From positions 1 to 64,000 of the forward strand of contig JBBQUQ010000003.1 of NCBI GenBank assembly GCA_038212325.1: a DNA stretch of 64,000 bases. The letters are read 5' to 3'. Position numbers and translations under genes: made by a program. Origin of the DNA: CAIVAT01 sp038212325 (GTDB lineage Bacteria; Bacteroidota; Bacteroidia; Bacteroidales; FEN-979). Shown piece after piece: positions 47,870-56,675 of the stretch (the first letter of the stretch is position 1; every line of letters begins with the position of its first letter). The notes beneath the pieces were generated by a model. That model saw only the letters and a program-made list of their open reading frames with translations, was not told the origin of the DNA and ran no database searches.

Positions 47870-49638
47870 GAACCTCCTTATTAATTTTGCTGCTTTGCGC
47901 CACCGAAATCTATGCATCTGCGCAATCTCCTGGTAACGCAAAGGTACCAGCTGCCTGCGATGCAGCTTTTACAGTGATGCCGGATCCGGTGGACCCGATG
48001 ACCATTCATCTGCAGGATCAGTCGTCGGGCCAGATCACGCTTTGGCAATGGAGTTTTGGAGACGGGGCAACCACCATCATTCAAAACCCTGTGCACACCT
48101 ATGCCGCAGGCGGCACCTATTTTATATGTCTTACAGTTTCCAATCCTGATCCCTTATATCCCTGCCACGATTATCACTGTGTTGCCATTACCATTCATGA
48201 ACCGGGAACCTGTGTTGCCGACTATGACTATGTGGCCGATCCTTTAGTTCCGCTAACAGCTCATTTTAGCGACCGGTCAAGCGGCAACATCAATGGCTGG
48301 CATTGGGATTTTGGAGACGGGAGTTCATCGTACGACCCCAACCCGAGCCACACCTTCCAATCCTATGGGAAATTCAGGATCTGCCTGACCGCCTATAACA
48401 TCGATTCAGTTTCCACATGCAACGACAGCAAATGCGATTCGCTTAAGTTTGAACCTTCAGCAGATTGCCATGCATCGTTTACCGGCAAACTTGACTCCCT
48501 GAACCCGGAGCCCAACACTTTTTTATTCAAAAACTCCTCCTCAGGCAACCCCACTAAATTTCTTTGGAAATTTGACGATGGAGCCTCCTATGTCACCCCG
48601 GATGTTACGCACCATTTTCAATCACCCGGCCTTCATGAAGTCTGTCTTTTCATTGAGAAGAAGGTGCAGGGAAACACTGTTTGCATTGATTCCGTCTGCC
48701 AGACCGTGAGTGCAGAAAAGTATTTTAACCTTGGAGGTCACCTGTTCATCGGCGCCATGCCCATAAACAATCCGGTGGCGACAGGGGATACCGGGATTGC
48801 CTGCCTTTTCAGGGTTGATGGGACCAGGCTTGTACCTGTTGATACCCAAAGGTTCACGCATCTTGGCTATTACACATTCCTGCGAAAACTGCATGGGACT
48901 TATATTGTACGAGCATTCCTGACCCAGGGCTCCCAGCATTGTTCAGAATATTTCCCGGGCTATTTCCAACAGGGCATGTTATGGAAAGAGGCCAACAGCC
49001 TCATTCTTTCAGACAGCAACTCCTATTTGGCAGACATTCGCCTTACACCTGTCAATGATTCCCTGTTCGGCCCCGGTGTTATCAGGGGCTATGTTGCCAT
49101 GGCAACTCCGGATAGCGGCCCGTTGATGGTTCCCAACGCCTCAGTCATGTTATTCAATGCGCAATTGCAACCGGTGCGAAGCGCGCTGTCAGGAATCGCC
49201 GGCGAATTCGAATTGAAGAATCTTCCCTATGGGGCTTACCAGCTGTATGTTGAATACCCCGGAAAATATTCAAGGCTGACCGAAGTATGGCTTGATTCAT
49301 CAAAACCGCTTATCGACAGCCTTTTACTTGAGCTTTTCAACCATGACGTGACCTATGTACAGGATAAATCCTCCGTTTCTGTTGTAACCGGCGACCTGTT
49401 TCCAAATCCGGCATCCGATGAAGTAAGTATGACCATTGAACTTGCACGGGCCACCACGCTGAAGTTTGAAATCACCACGCTGACCGGCCTGCCGGTATGG
49501 ACAGGCTCAATGCATTGCGCAAAAGGGTCCTCCAGGGTTACCATTCCATTAAGCGGGATCAGGAAAGGAATGTATTTGTTTGTGATTGATGAAATAAGCG
49601 GGACTCACGTTGCCGTCAAAAAATTGCTTAAATACTAA
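47866..49638 (+). CDS. secreted protein with three PKD domains and T9SS type A sorting domain
   Basis: 590 residues. Signal peptide (1-20). Three PKD domains (about 25-110, 118-198 and 200-290) with WQWSFGDGA, WHWDFGDGSS and WKFDDGA cores. A middle beta-rich region (about 290-400), a carboxypeptidase-regulatory-like segment (about 405-490, GIAGEFELKNLPYGAYQLYVEYPGK split by its strands) and a C-terminal T9SS sorting domain (DLFPNPASDEVSMTIEL to HVAVKKLLKY). Probably a cell-surface adhesive or structural protein exported by T9SS. The start overlaps the barrel gene by 4 nt, so sigma, sensor and surface protein form one unit. Confidence 0.88.
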   Translation: MRTSLLILLLCATEIYASAQSPGNAKVPAACDAAFTVMPDPVDPMTIHLQDQSSGQITLWQWSFGDGATTIIQNPVHTYAAGGTYFICLTVSNPDPLYPCHDYHCVAITIHEPGTCVADYDYVADPLVPLTAHFSDRSSGNINGWHWDFGDGSSSYDPNPSHTFQSYGKFRICLTAYNIDSVSTCNDSKCDSLKFEPSADCHASFTGKLDSLNPEPNTFLFKNSSSGNPTKFLWKFDDGASYVTPDVTHHFQSPGLHEVCLFIEKKVQGNTVCIDSVCQTVSAEKYFNLGGHLFIGAMPINNPVATGDTGIACLFRVDGTRLVPVDTQRFTHLGYYTFLRKLHGTYIVRAFLTQGSQHCSEYFPGYFQQGMLWKEANSLILSDSNSYLADIRLTPVNDSLFGPGVIRGYVAMATPDSGPLMVPNASVMLFNAQLQPVRSALSGIAGEFELKNLPYGAYQLYVEYPGKYSRLTEVWLDSSKPLIDSLLLELFNHDVTYVQDKSSVSVVTGDLFPNPASDEVSMTIELARATTLKFEITTLTGLPVWTGSMHCAKGSSRVTIPLSGIRKGMYLFVIDEISGTHVAVKKLLKY

Positions 49639-49975
49639 GAGGCTGTTTAAGTTTTTTATTCAAGAGTCGAAAAACTGCTAATAATGTTGTCTCAAAATGG
49701 GGCTAAAGCCCCTGTTATAACATTCTCTCTTAACCCCGTGCTAAAGCACGGGGCAATTCATCCTGCATTTCACATGATGTATTGCCCCGGCCTTCAGGCC
49801 GGGGGTTTATGGCTGGCTGTCAACCGGGGCTTTAGCCCCATTATGCAAGGTGGTTTCATAAATTTATTTTCAACCCTTGTTCAATCGTAAATGATGATCA
49901 TATTTCTATTGAAAATTTAAACATGCTTTAAGTGTTGCATTCAACTGTTATTAGCTTGTCAAAACCTGCCAGGAC
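49639..49975. other. 337-nt gene-free stretch holding a palindromic element
   Basis: Between the PKD gene and the second sigma gene. Apart from the element at 49696-49842 it is AT-rich, with no good TAnnTTTG promoter box and no RNA gene that I can support. A short frame across the palindromes is not coding. Confidence 0.6.
49696..49842. repeat. MITE-like element with nested palindromes
   Basis: 147 nt bounded by 17-bp inverted ends (AATGGGGCTAAAGCCCC at 49696-49712 and its complement at 49826-49842). Each end is itself a palindrome. Two more perfect palindromes lie inside, at 49734-49753 (CCCCGTGCTAAAGCACGGGG) and 49785-49804 (CCCCGGCCTTCAGGCCGGGG). There is no transposase. The structure is that of a REP/REPIN or MITE unit mobilised in trans. 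Confidence 0.7.
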
Positions 49976-51109
49976 TTGTTCGACGACGACAAAGATTTGA
50001 TATCCGGGTGCCTGAAAAAGGATACGGCTGCAGAATACCAGTTGTATCATCGGTTTGCGCCTAAAATGTTTGGAATTTGCCTGCGTTATGGTAGAAATCA
50101 ATCCGAAGCAGAGGAGATTCTTCAGAAAGGGTTTATACATCTGTTCAGCCACCTGCATCAGTTTAAATTCGAGGGAAGCCTGGAGGGATGGGTACGGCGT
50201 GTCTTTGTCACCACCGCCATAAACTACTACGCAAAGCGCCTGAAATTCAGGAGGAATGTTGAATATGCCGACGATAAGGAATATTCCATGGTGCAGGAGG
50301 ATCCCGCATCGGCCCTTTCAACAAAGGAGTTGCTTGGCATCATTCAAAGTCTTCCTGAAGGGTATCGTGCGGTTTTCAACCTGTATGTCTTTGAAAACTA
50401 TGAGCACAAGGAGATTGCGGAGTTGCTTGGGATTTCGGCAGGGGCATCGAAATCACAATTGAACAGGGCAAGAAATTTTGTGAAGAGCAGGCTCGATGAT
50501 GGGGAAAAACGATACAACATTGCTTATGCCGGCATCATGGAAGATAAGGATCCGATAGAAGAGAGTTTCAGGTCGGCATTGTCTGACCTCGAAGCAGAAC
50601 CACCCGCCAGGGTTTGGGAAAGCCTGCACATGCAGTTGCATCCCTTGCCAAAACCTGCCGGCATCTGGGGCCGTGTTGCAACTTTTTCACTTCTGGCCGA
50701 CAAACCAATAAGCTTTTACTTCGCATTGAGTTCGGCTGCAATCATTTTCTTCGTGGGGATATTATATTTTGGTTCGGGAGGTCATGCCACGGTGCGCGGA
50801 CATGCTTATGCAGGAGCAGAGCGCCTTACCCAGGGAACCTCGGTGCTGTTTGAAGTTGCTGACCAAGCGATGCCATGGGATTCGGTGACCTATTACCGTT
50901 CTGCAAAAGTTGACCATTACGGCCATTTTCAATTTACGAAAGTTGACGCAGGAAGATATTTGATGAGGGTTGATCCGGGCGGCAACTCAGAATTAGCCAG
51001 CGCGTATTTGCCAACCTGGTTTGACCGGCATGCTGCGGCTGATTCAGGCCGCCTGATCATGATAAACAGGGGTGACGTGAATTTGGATGCACACCTTTTG
51101 AAAAAATAG
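49976..51109 (+). CDS. ECF sigma factor fused to anti-sigma-like head, transmembrane helix and periplasmic domain
   Basis: 377 residues from a TTG start; the frame opens at 49955 and no ATG or GTG is available before the conserved region. Sigma region 2 (about 25-90): MFGICLRYGRNQSEAEEILQ and FEGSLEGWVRRVFVTTAINY. Region 4 (about 125-175): IQSLPEGYRAVFNLYVFENY and HKEIAELLGISAGASKSQLN. From Met188 (MEDKDPIEESFRSALSDLE, ARVWESL) the sequence resembles the head of the separate partner proteins found after such sigma factors. A transmembrane helix (about 245-268) and a periplasmic beta domain (about 272-377, GHATVRGHAYAGA and VDAGRYLMRVDPG) follow. Sigma factor and likely anti-sigma are in one chain without a stop. 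Confidence 0.8.
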   Translation: MFDDDKDLISGCLKKDTAAEYQLYHRFAPKMFGICLRYGRNQSEAEEILQKGFIHLFSHLHQFKFEGSLEGWVRRVFVTTAINYYAKRLKFRRNVEYADDKEYSMVQEDPASALSTKELLGIIQSLPEGYRAVFNLYVFENYEHKEIAELLGISAGASKSQLNRARNFVKSRLDDGEKRYNIAYAGIMEDKDPIEESFRSALSDLEAEPPARVWESLHMQLHPLPKPAGIWGRVATFSLLADKPISFYFALSSAAIIFFVGILYFGSGGHATVRGHAYAGAERLTQGTSVLFEVADQAMPWDSVTYYRSAKVDHYGHFQFTKVDAGRYLMRVDPGGNSELASAYLPTWFDRHAAADSGRLIMINRGDVNLDAHLLKK

Positions 51110-51111
51110 TC

Positions 51112-51130
51112 AGATGGTGAGATGGCGAAA
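51112..51130 (+). repeat. short GATGGTGA-type repeat after the sigma fusion
   Basis: About two and a half 8-nt units (AGATGGTG, AGATGGCG, AAAT) start 2 nt after the stop. They match the longer array after ahcY. Confidence 0.6.
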
Positions 51131-51577
51131 TCAGTTTTCTTCGGCGAACCATTCGGCATAGGAGCTTGCGGTCTCTCTCAACCGCATGCTGTGAAGCCTG
51201 ACACCTGCCGGCAGTAAATTTCCGATTCGCGTGGCAAAATCAAGCAGGAAATTTTCACTGGTAGGCTGGTATGGCAAGTAAAGGATATTGGTGAAGGGTT
51301 CCCCGAATTTTTCGAGTTCATGCCTCGGAGCCTCTGCATTTAAAAGGAGTGCATGGTCAAATGGATCAACAATCTGCCTTTTGATGATCTTTTTCAGGTC
51401 GCCGAAATCCATGACCATTCCAAGTTTTACCGATGTCGGATCAGAAACAGGCGTACCGATGACTGTTACCGACAATTCATAGGAATGGCCATGTACATTC
51501 TTACACGGGCCGTCGTATCCGGATAAAGCATGTGCCGATTCAAACCTGAATTCTTTGGTTACCCTGATTTGTTTCAT
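51131..51577 (-). CDS. queD: 6-carboxytetrahydropterin synthase
   Basis: 148 residues from ATG 51577; a longer frame from 51658 adds 27 unrelated residues and would overlap mntP. Signatures: FRFESAHAL (first zinc His), GPCKNVHGHSYEL (catalytic Cys and two zinc His), VMDFGDLK, FDHALLL and PTSENFLLDFATRI. It converts 7,8-dihydroneopterin triphosphate to 6-carboxytetrahydropterin in queuosine synthesis. No other queuosine genes are in the window. It follows mntP by 52 nt. Confidence 0.93.
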   Translation of the reverse strand: MKQIRVTKEFRFESAHALSGYDGPCKNVHGHSYELSVTVIGTPVSDPTSVKLGMVMDFGDLKKIIKRQIVDPFDHALLLNAEAPRHELEKFGEPFTNILYLPYQPTSENFLLDFATRIGNLLPAGVRLHSMRLRETASSYAEWFAEEN

Positions 51578-51629
51578 GCGTGTTGAATATCCTGCAAAGA
51601 TATTAAAATCCCTCATGCACACTAAACCG

Positions 51630-52190
51630 TTAAAGAATGGCAAGGTGTTCGAGCACAACTTTTATGCCGATGGCGATCAGTACGATTCCACCTGCAAATT
51701 CGGCCCACCGGGCAGGAATAATGGTGTTTTTTTCGCCAAGCTTTGCACCGATCACCGAAACGACAAAGGTAATGGCAGAGATAATAATGATTGCTTCATA
51801 AATGTTTGCCCTGATGAATCCGAATCCAACACCGGTTATCAGGGCGTCGATGCTTGTAGCTATGGAAAGGGAGAGCAGAACAGGGATTTTCCTGATATCG
51901 AGCGCTCTCTTTCCCTCATTACCGGAGAATGATTGCAAGACCATTTTTAGGCCGATGAAAGCAAGAATGACAAAAGCGATCCAATGATCAACCGGCTCAA
52001 TGGATGATTGAAGGCTGTTGCCTGCAAACCATCCGATCAGCGGCATGACTCCCTGGAAAAGTCCGAACAGGAGCGACATTCGGAGAACATCTTTCCAACT
52101 AAGTTTGCGGGATGTTCCGAAGGTGAGCGAAACGGCAAAGCAATCCATGGAAAGACCCAGGGAAATAAGAAACAGTTCGGCGAGATTCAA
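51630..52190 (-). CDS. mntP: manganese efflux pump MntP
   Basis: 186 residues with six transmembrane segments. The family hallmarks are present: LGLSMDCFAVSLTFG with the membrane Asp near residue 16, then SIATSIDALITGVGFGF in the second half, an internal duplication typical of MntP. Exports excess Mn2+. Its start overlaps the preceding msrC stop by 4 nt. No yybP-ykoY Mn riboswitch is visible, nor would there be room for one. Confidence 0.93.
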   Translation of the reverse strand: MNLAELFLISLGLSMDCFAVSLTFGTSRKLSWKDVLRMSLLFGLFQGVMPLIGWFAGNSLQSSIEPVDHWIAFVILAFIGLKMVLQSFSGNEGKRALDIRKIPVLLSLSIATSIDALITGVGFGFIRANIYEAIIIISAITFVVSVIGAKLGEKNTIIPARWAEFAGGIVLIAIGIKVVLEHLAIL

Positions 52191-52648
52191 CGGTAAATGA
52201 GATTAACGATTTTTTCGAGCCATTCGGCATCGGTTGCATCGAACGAGCCAAGGGTTTCACTATCAACGTCGAGTACCCCGGCAATGTCGCCCAACAGGCT
52301 TCTGACCGGAATTACAATTTCCGACTGCGCGCGCGAATCACATGCAATGTGACCCGGAAACTGATGTACATCGGGCACCACCATTGTTTTCTGCTGGTCA
52401 ATGGACGCCCAGCAAACGCCGGTATGTTTTTGCAGGACCTGGCAGGCCAGCGGACCCTGGTAGGTATGAACCGTCAGTTCCCCTGATTTGAGAAGATAAA
52501 AGCCGGTCCAGAAAAAATATTCCATTTTATGATGCAGAATTGCCACGATCGTAGCCATGCGGGCATCAGGCTCGGCCGATTTAAGCATCAGCCCGTCCAG
52601 CTGGTCATACAAACGCTGATAGCGTGCCTGTTTTTTTATAATATCCAT
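52187..52648 (-). CDS. msrC: GAF-domain free methionine-R-sulfoxide reductase
   Basis: 153 residues, a single GAF domain. The three redox cysteines of fRMsr are present: GPLACQVL, GVCWASI and HIACDSRAQSEIVIPV. MEYFFWTGFYLL and GVLDVDSETLGSFD complete the signature. It reduces free methionine-(R)-sulfoxide back to methionine. It lies 8 nt after tnaA and overlaps mntP by 4 nt on the minus strand. Confidence 0.92.
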   Translation of the reverse strand: MDIIKKQARYQRLYDQLDGLMLKSAEPDARMATIVAILHHKMEYFFWTGFYLLKSGELTVHTYQGPLACQVLQKHTGVCWASIDQQKTMVVPDVHQFPGHIACDSRAQSEIVIPVRSLLGDIAGVLDVDSETLGSFDATDAEWLEKIVNLIYR

Positions 52649-52656
52649 GGTAATGA

Positions 52657-54030
52657 TTACGCAAGGTCGAGGGCAACCGTAAAGTGGCGCATGATGGGCG
52701 CTTCAGTGACAATTCTCAACCCTTTGCGTATGGTGTCGCGTCGGTTGTAAATATTTTTCAGGGCCACAGCCACAACATCCATATGGTTATTGGTATAGAC
52801 CCTTCTGGGGATGGCAAGTCGCATGAGTTCCAGTGCCGGATAACGGTTTTGCCGCGTAACCGGGTCGCGGTCGGCCAGCAGGGCGCCGATTTCAACGCCA
52901 CGCACACCCGCTTCAAGGTAAAGTTCAACTGCAAGGGTTTGTGCCTGGAATTCCTCTTTGGGCAGGTGAGGCAGAAAACGCTTCGCATCAACAAATACCG
53001 CATGCCCGCCAATCGGTTGCTGAACAGGGATTCCAAACTCCATCAACCGTTTTCCAAGATATTCGACCTGCCTGATCCGCGTTTCAAGGTAATCGAATTC
53101 AGTGCCATCGTAAAGGCCCTGAGCCAGGGCATTCATGTCGCGCCCCGACATTCCCCCATAGGTGATGTATCCTTCGAACATGATGTTGAACACGCTCGCC
53201 TTGCTGTGAAGTTCTTTGCTGCGCATGGCAATGAAGCCGCCCATGTTCACGATGGCGTCCTTTTTGGCGCTCATGGTCATGGCGTCGGCACAGGCAAACA
53301 TCTCCAGAACAATTTCGCGAATGGGTTTATCCTGGCACCCATCTTCACGCAATTTGATAAAATAGGCATTTTCGGCAAAACGGGCAGAATCAAAGACGAC
53401 CATTTTCCCATATTTGTCGGCCAGGTTCCTGACCATTTTCAGGTTTGCGATCGAAACAGGCTGACCTCCCGATGAATTGCAGGTAACGGTAACAATGATG
53501 AAAGAGATTTTATCTCCCTTGGATTTCAGGATGTTTTCAAGTTTTACCGGATCCAGGTTGCCTTTGAAAGGGTGAGACAGGGTTGTGTCGAATGCCTCAT
53601 CGATGGTGCAGTCGACGGCCGTTGCCTTGCGGAATTCAATGTGGCCTTTGGTGGTGTCAAAATGAGAATTTCCGGGAATGATGTCACCCTCCTTGATGAG
53701 TACCGAAAACAATACATTTTCGGCGGCACGTCCCTGGTGGGTCGGTAAAAAGTGTTCAAATCCGAGAATCTCCCTGATGGCATCTTTCATTTTAAAGTAA
53801 GAGGAGGCACCGGCATAACTCTCATCACCCAGCATCATTTCCGACCATTGCCGGTCGCTCATGGCACCTGTTCCCGAATCGGTTAGCAAGTCGATAAATA
53901 CCTGATCGCTCCTGAGCCCAAACAGGTTATAGCCCGCATCTTTGATCCATTTTTCACGTTCCTGGCGGCTGCTCTTACGTATAGGCTCCACCATTTTGAT
54001 TTTAAAGGACTCGGCAAAGGGTAAATCCAT
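52657..54030 (-). CDS. tnaA: tryptophanase (beta-eliminating PLP lyase)
   Basis: 457 residues, the usual length of the tryptophanase and tyrosine phenol-lyase family. Visible: FIDLLTDSGTGAMSDRQW, FLPTHQGRAAENVLF, HFDTTKGHIEF, CNSSGGQPVS, FDSARFAENAYFIK and the PLP lysine in MTMSAKKDAIVNMGG. The TPL-specific Arg near residue 381 is replaced (GVEIGALLADRDP, as in tryptophanases), so tryptophanase is favoured: L-Trp to indole, pyruvate and ammonia. It is first of a minus-strand series tnaA-msrC-mntP-queD, with a TACCTTTG box upstream. No tnaC-type leader was seen. Confidence 0.88.
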   Translation of the reverse strand: MDLPFAESFKIKMVEPIRKSSRQEREKWIKDAGYNLFGLRSDQVFIDLLTDSGTGAMSDRQWSEMMLGDESYAGASSYFKMKDAIREILGFEHFLPTHQGRAAENVLFSVLIKEGDIIPGNSHFDTTKGHIEFRKATAVDCTIDEAFDTTLSHPFKGNLDPVKLENILKSKGDKISFIIVTVTCNSSGGQPVSIANLKMVRNLADKYGKMVVFDSARFAENAYFIKLREDGCQDKPIREIVLEMFACADAMTMSAKKDAIVNMGGFIAMRSKELHSKASVFNIMFEGYITYGGMSGRDMNALAQGLYDGTEFDYLETRIRQVEYLGKRLMEFGIPVQQPIGGHAVFVDAKRFLPHLPKEEFQAQTLAVELYLEAGVRGVEIGALLADRDPVTRQNRYPALELMRLAIPRRVYTNNHMDVVAVALKNIYNRRDTIRKGLRIVTEAPIMRHFTVALDLA

Positions 54031-54054
54031 AAGATAACTATTTTAGAATGGCCG

Positions 54055-54062
54055 CAAAGGTA
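54055..54062 (-). promoter_or_regulatory. -7 box for tnaA
   Basis: TACCTTTG on the minus strand, 24 nt before the tnaA start. Confidence 0.5.
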
Positions 54063-54118
54063 GGATATTATTTCGATTTTTTTTTTCGTAACTGCTTGTC
54101 TGTTTGCGAAAAATCACG

Positions 54119-54126
54119 TAGGTTTG
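54119..54126 (+). promoter_or_regulatory. promoter for ptb
   Basis: TAGGTTTG with TTG at 54096-54098, a spacer of 20 nt, 48 nt before the ptb ATG. Confidence 0.55.
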
Positions 54127-54174
54127 CCCCGAAGGAAAGGACTGTTCGTAATTTTTTATTTTTAATACAGCTAT

Positions 54175-55101
54175 ATGACTACAACAACTGGAGTGATCGG
54201 GAATGAAGGCTTAAAGAAGCTCACCGACCTCAATGAACTGGCAGTAAAATCAGGTAAAAAGAGGCTTGCCGTCGCAGTCGCGCACGATGAACATTGCCTC
54301 GAAGCAATTTGCGCCGTGGATCGGATGGGGATGGTGGAAGCCATCCTGGTCGGAAATGCAAAGAAAATTCATGAAATTGCCGGTAAACTGAACCTCGATG
54401 TAAGCGCCATGAAGATCGTCAATGAAGAGGTTGACGCCAATTCAGTGAAGATCGCCGTTAAGATGGTCCGCAACAAGGAGGCAGATATCCTGATGAAGGG
54501 CAATGTGCCGACTGCCGTGTTCCTTCGCGGGGTGCTTGACAAAGAAAACGGGTTGCGAAAGGGAGAGGTGTTGTCGCATTTCGCTTTGTTTGAAATTCCC
54601 ACCTACCATAAGTTGCTTGGCCTTACCGATGCGGCCATGATTCCGGCCCCCGATTTTAAAACCAAGGTCGCCCTCACCACGAATGCCGTTGAATTCATGA
54701 ACAAGCTGGGATATGCCCGGCCTAAAGTTGCAGTTCTTGCCGCTGTGGAGATGGTGAATGAAGCCATGCCTGCTACGCTGGAGGCTGCCATGCTTTCAAA
54801 AATGAGCCAGCGTGGCCAGATAAAAAACTGCATCATCGACGGGCCGCTGGCCTATGACAATGCCGTAAGCGCAGCCAGTGCGAAACACAAAGGTATTGTG
54901 AGCGATGTTGCGGGAGATGCCGATCTCCTCATCGTTCCCGACATTGAAGCCGGCAACATCCTGTACAAAGCCCTGGGATTTTCAGCAAATGCAAAACTTG
55001 CAGCGGTGGTGCTGGGAGCCGCAGCGCCGATTGTGCTCACCTCCCGGTCTGACACCGAAGAGTCGAAGCAGGCCAGCATCGTGATGGCTGCAGCAGTATA
55101 G
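54175..55101 (+). CDS. ptb: phosphate butyryltransferase
   Basis: 308 residues, the size of Ptb and shorter than most phosphate acetyltransferases. Motifs: AVAHDEHCLEAICAVDRMGM, ADILMKGNVPTAVFLRGVL, ARPKVAVLAAVEMVNEAMPA and DGPLAYDNAV, with ADLLIVPDIEAGNILYKAL near the C-terminus. It exchanges CoA for phosphate on butyryl-CoA or other short acyl-CoAs. Together with buk, 1.6 kb downstream beyond a permease gene, it would make ATP from acyl-CoA. The true substrate (butyryl, isobutyryl or isovaleryl) cannot be read from sequence. Confidence 0.9.
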   Translation: MTTTTGVIGNEGLKKLTDLNELAVKSGKKRLAVAVAHDEHCLEAICAVDRMGMVEAILVGNAKKIHEIAGKLNLDVSAMKIVNEEVDANSVKIAVKMVRNKEADILMKGNVPTAVFLRGVLDKENGLRKGEVLSHFALFEIPTYHKLLGLTDAAMIPAPDFKTKVALTTNAVEFMNKLGYARPKVAVLAAVEMVNEAMPATLEAAMLSKMSQRGQIKNCIIDGPLAYDNAVSAASAKHKGIVSDVAGDADLLIVPDIEAGNILYKALGFSANAKLAAVVLGAAAPIVLTSRSDTEESKQASIVMAAAV

Positions 55102-55125
55102 CGTTCATTAGCATAACCTGAAACA

Positions 55126-56664
55126 ATGGCCAAAAACCTGTTCCTTGTAAAACCTCTCGGTGAACTGCTCCAGGAAGCGAAAGACAATAAGTCGGGCTTA
55201 AAGAAAACGCTGACGGGCTTAAACCTTACGACCCTTGGAATCGGGGCCATCATCGGGGCGGGAATTTTTGTTCTCACAGGGCAGGCCGCAGCCCAGTATG
55301 CCGGTCCTGCCATCGTGATTTCATTTATCATTTCAGGGATCGCCTGCGCCTTTGCCGGATTGTGCTATGCGGAGTTTGCCTCGATGATCCCTATTTCGGG
55401 AAGCGCCTACACTTATTCCTATGCGACGCTTGGTGAATTTCTGGCATGGATCATCGGCTGGGATCTCATACTCGAATATCTCTTTGCAGCTTCTACAGTG
55501 TCGGTCGGATGGTCGGGATATGTTGTCAGCTTTTTAAGAGACTTCGGGATTTTTATCCCGACGGCGTTTACGGCAGCCACCGGATCGGTGCTGGTTGAAG
55601 TTCCAAAACTGGGATGGCAGCAGCTCACCGAAAATCTGAGCACCGGTTTGCTGGCCCAGGGGATAAACATCGACACCCTCCCCCATGTTACCGCCATCGT
55701 CAACCTTCCGGCCATGGTCATTATTGCAATTCTTACTTTGCTGCTGATCATCGGAATAAGAGAGTCGGCCAATTTCAACAACATCATGGTCATTGTAAAA
55801 GTTGCTGTCATCATCCTGTTTATCGGCATTGGCGTGGCATTCGTGCGGGCCGACAACTGGCATCCTTTTATCCCGGAAAACACCGGGGTTTGGGGCCATT
55901 TCGGATGGAGCGGCATCCTGCGGGGCGCCGGAGTGATTTTCTTTGCCTATATCGGATTCGATGCCGTATCCACGGCCGCCCAGGAGGCCAAAAACCCACA
56001 GCGCGACATGCCTATCGGGATACTCGGATCGCTGAGCCTCTCAACCGTGCTCTATATCCTGGTTGCCATTGTACTCACCGGGATTGTCAGCTATACAACG
56101 CTGAATGTTTCTGATCCGGTGGCAGTTGGGGTGAACGCCATGGGCGAAAGCATGTTCTGGCTCAGGCCTATCGTGAAGATTGCCGCTATTGCCGGCCTGA
56201 GTTCTGTAATTCTGGTCATGCTGATGGGACAACCGCGGATCTTTTATTCCATGTCAAAAGACGGGCTGCTACCACCGGTATTTTCCAAGGTGCATCCCAG
56301 GTTTAAAACACCCTATGTCAGCACCATCCTTACCGGGTGTGTTGCCATTGTGCTTGCAGGGGTTCTTCCTATCAGCATCCTGGGGGAACTTGTATCCATC
56401 GGCACCCTGCTTGCCTTTGCAATTGTTTGCGTCAGCATCATCGTTCTGCGCAAAACCCGGCCCGATATCGAACGTCCGTTCCGAACCCCCCTCGTGCCCC
56501 TTATCCCCATCCTGGGAGCCCTTATCTGCTTTATCCAGATGGCTGCTTTGCCAATGGATACCTGGATGCGGCTCATCATCTGGATGGCGCTTGGCATGGT
56601 GATCTATTTTACCTACAGTTACCATCACTCCGTTCTCAGAAATAATTCCAAAGGTTCAAAATAA
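55126..56664 (+). CDS. APC-superfamily amino acid permease
   Basis: 512 residues with about 12-14 transmembrane segments. The N-terminal TM1 loop TTLGIGAIIGAGIFVLTGQAA has the unwound glycines of APC carriers; further motifs are AGLCYAEFASMIPISGSAYT, GVIFFAYIGFDAVSTAAQEA (TM6) and PRIFYSMSKDGLLP. Closest to the cationic amino acid transporter branch. It lies 24 nt after ptb and 11 nt before buk, so it is in the same operon and presumably imports the amino acid fermented through this pathway. Confidence 0.93.
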   Translation: MAKNLFLVKPLGELLQEAKDNKSGLKKTLTGLNLTTLGIGAIIGAGIFVLTGQAAAQYAGPAIVISFIISGIACAFAGLCYAEFASMIPISGSAYTYSYATLGEFLAWIIGWDLILEYLFAASTVSVGWSGYVVSFLRDFGIFIPTAFTAATGSVLVEVPKLGWQQLTENLSTGLLAQGINIDTLPHVTAIVNLPAMVIIAILTLLLIIGIRESANFNNIMVIVKVAVIILFIGIGVAFVRADNWHPFIPENTGVWGHFGWSGILRGAGVIFFAYIGFDAVSTAAQEAKNPQRDMPIGILGSLSLSTVLYILVAIVLTGIVSYTTLNVSDPVAVGVNAMGESMFWLRPIVKIAAIAGLSSVILVMLMGQPRIFYSMSKDGLLPPVFSKVHPRFKTPYVSTILTGCVAIVLAGVLPISILGELVSIGTLLAFAIVCVSIIVLRKTRPDIERPFRTPLVPLIPILGALICFIQMAALPMDTWMRLIIWMALGMVIYFTYSYHHSVLRNNSKGSK

Positions 56665-56675
56665 GCAGTATTCGA

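Noticed and set aside
49684..49890. A 68-codon frame within the palindromic element
   Set aside because: It is made of the inverted repeats themselves and has no coding signature.
52684..53475. A 263-codon plus-strand open frame opposite tnaA
   Set aside because: It is antisense to a clear PLP lyase whose motifs span the region; the translation has no recognisable family and no start context.
52657..54030. Tyrosine phenol-lyase
   Set aside because: The key TPL Arg near residue 381 is replaced by the tryptophanase-type GVEIGALL segment; kept only as an alternative.
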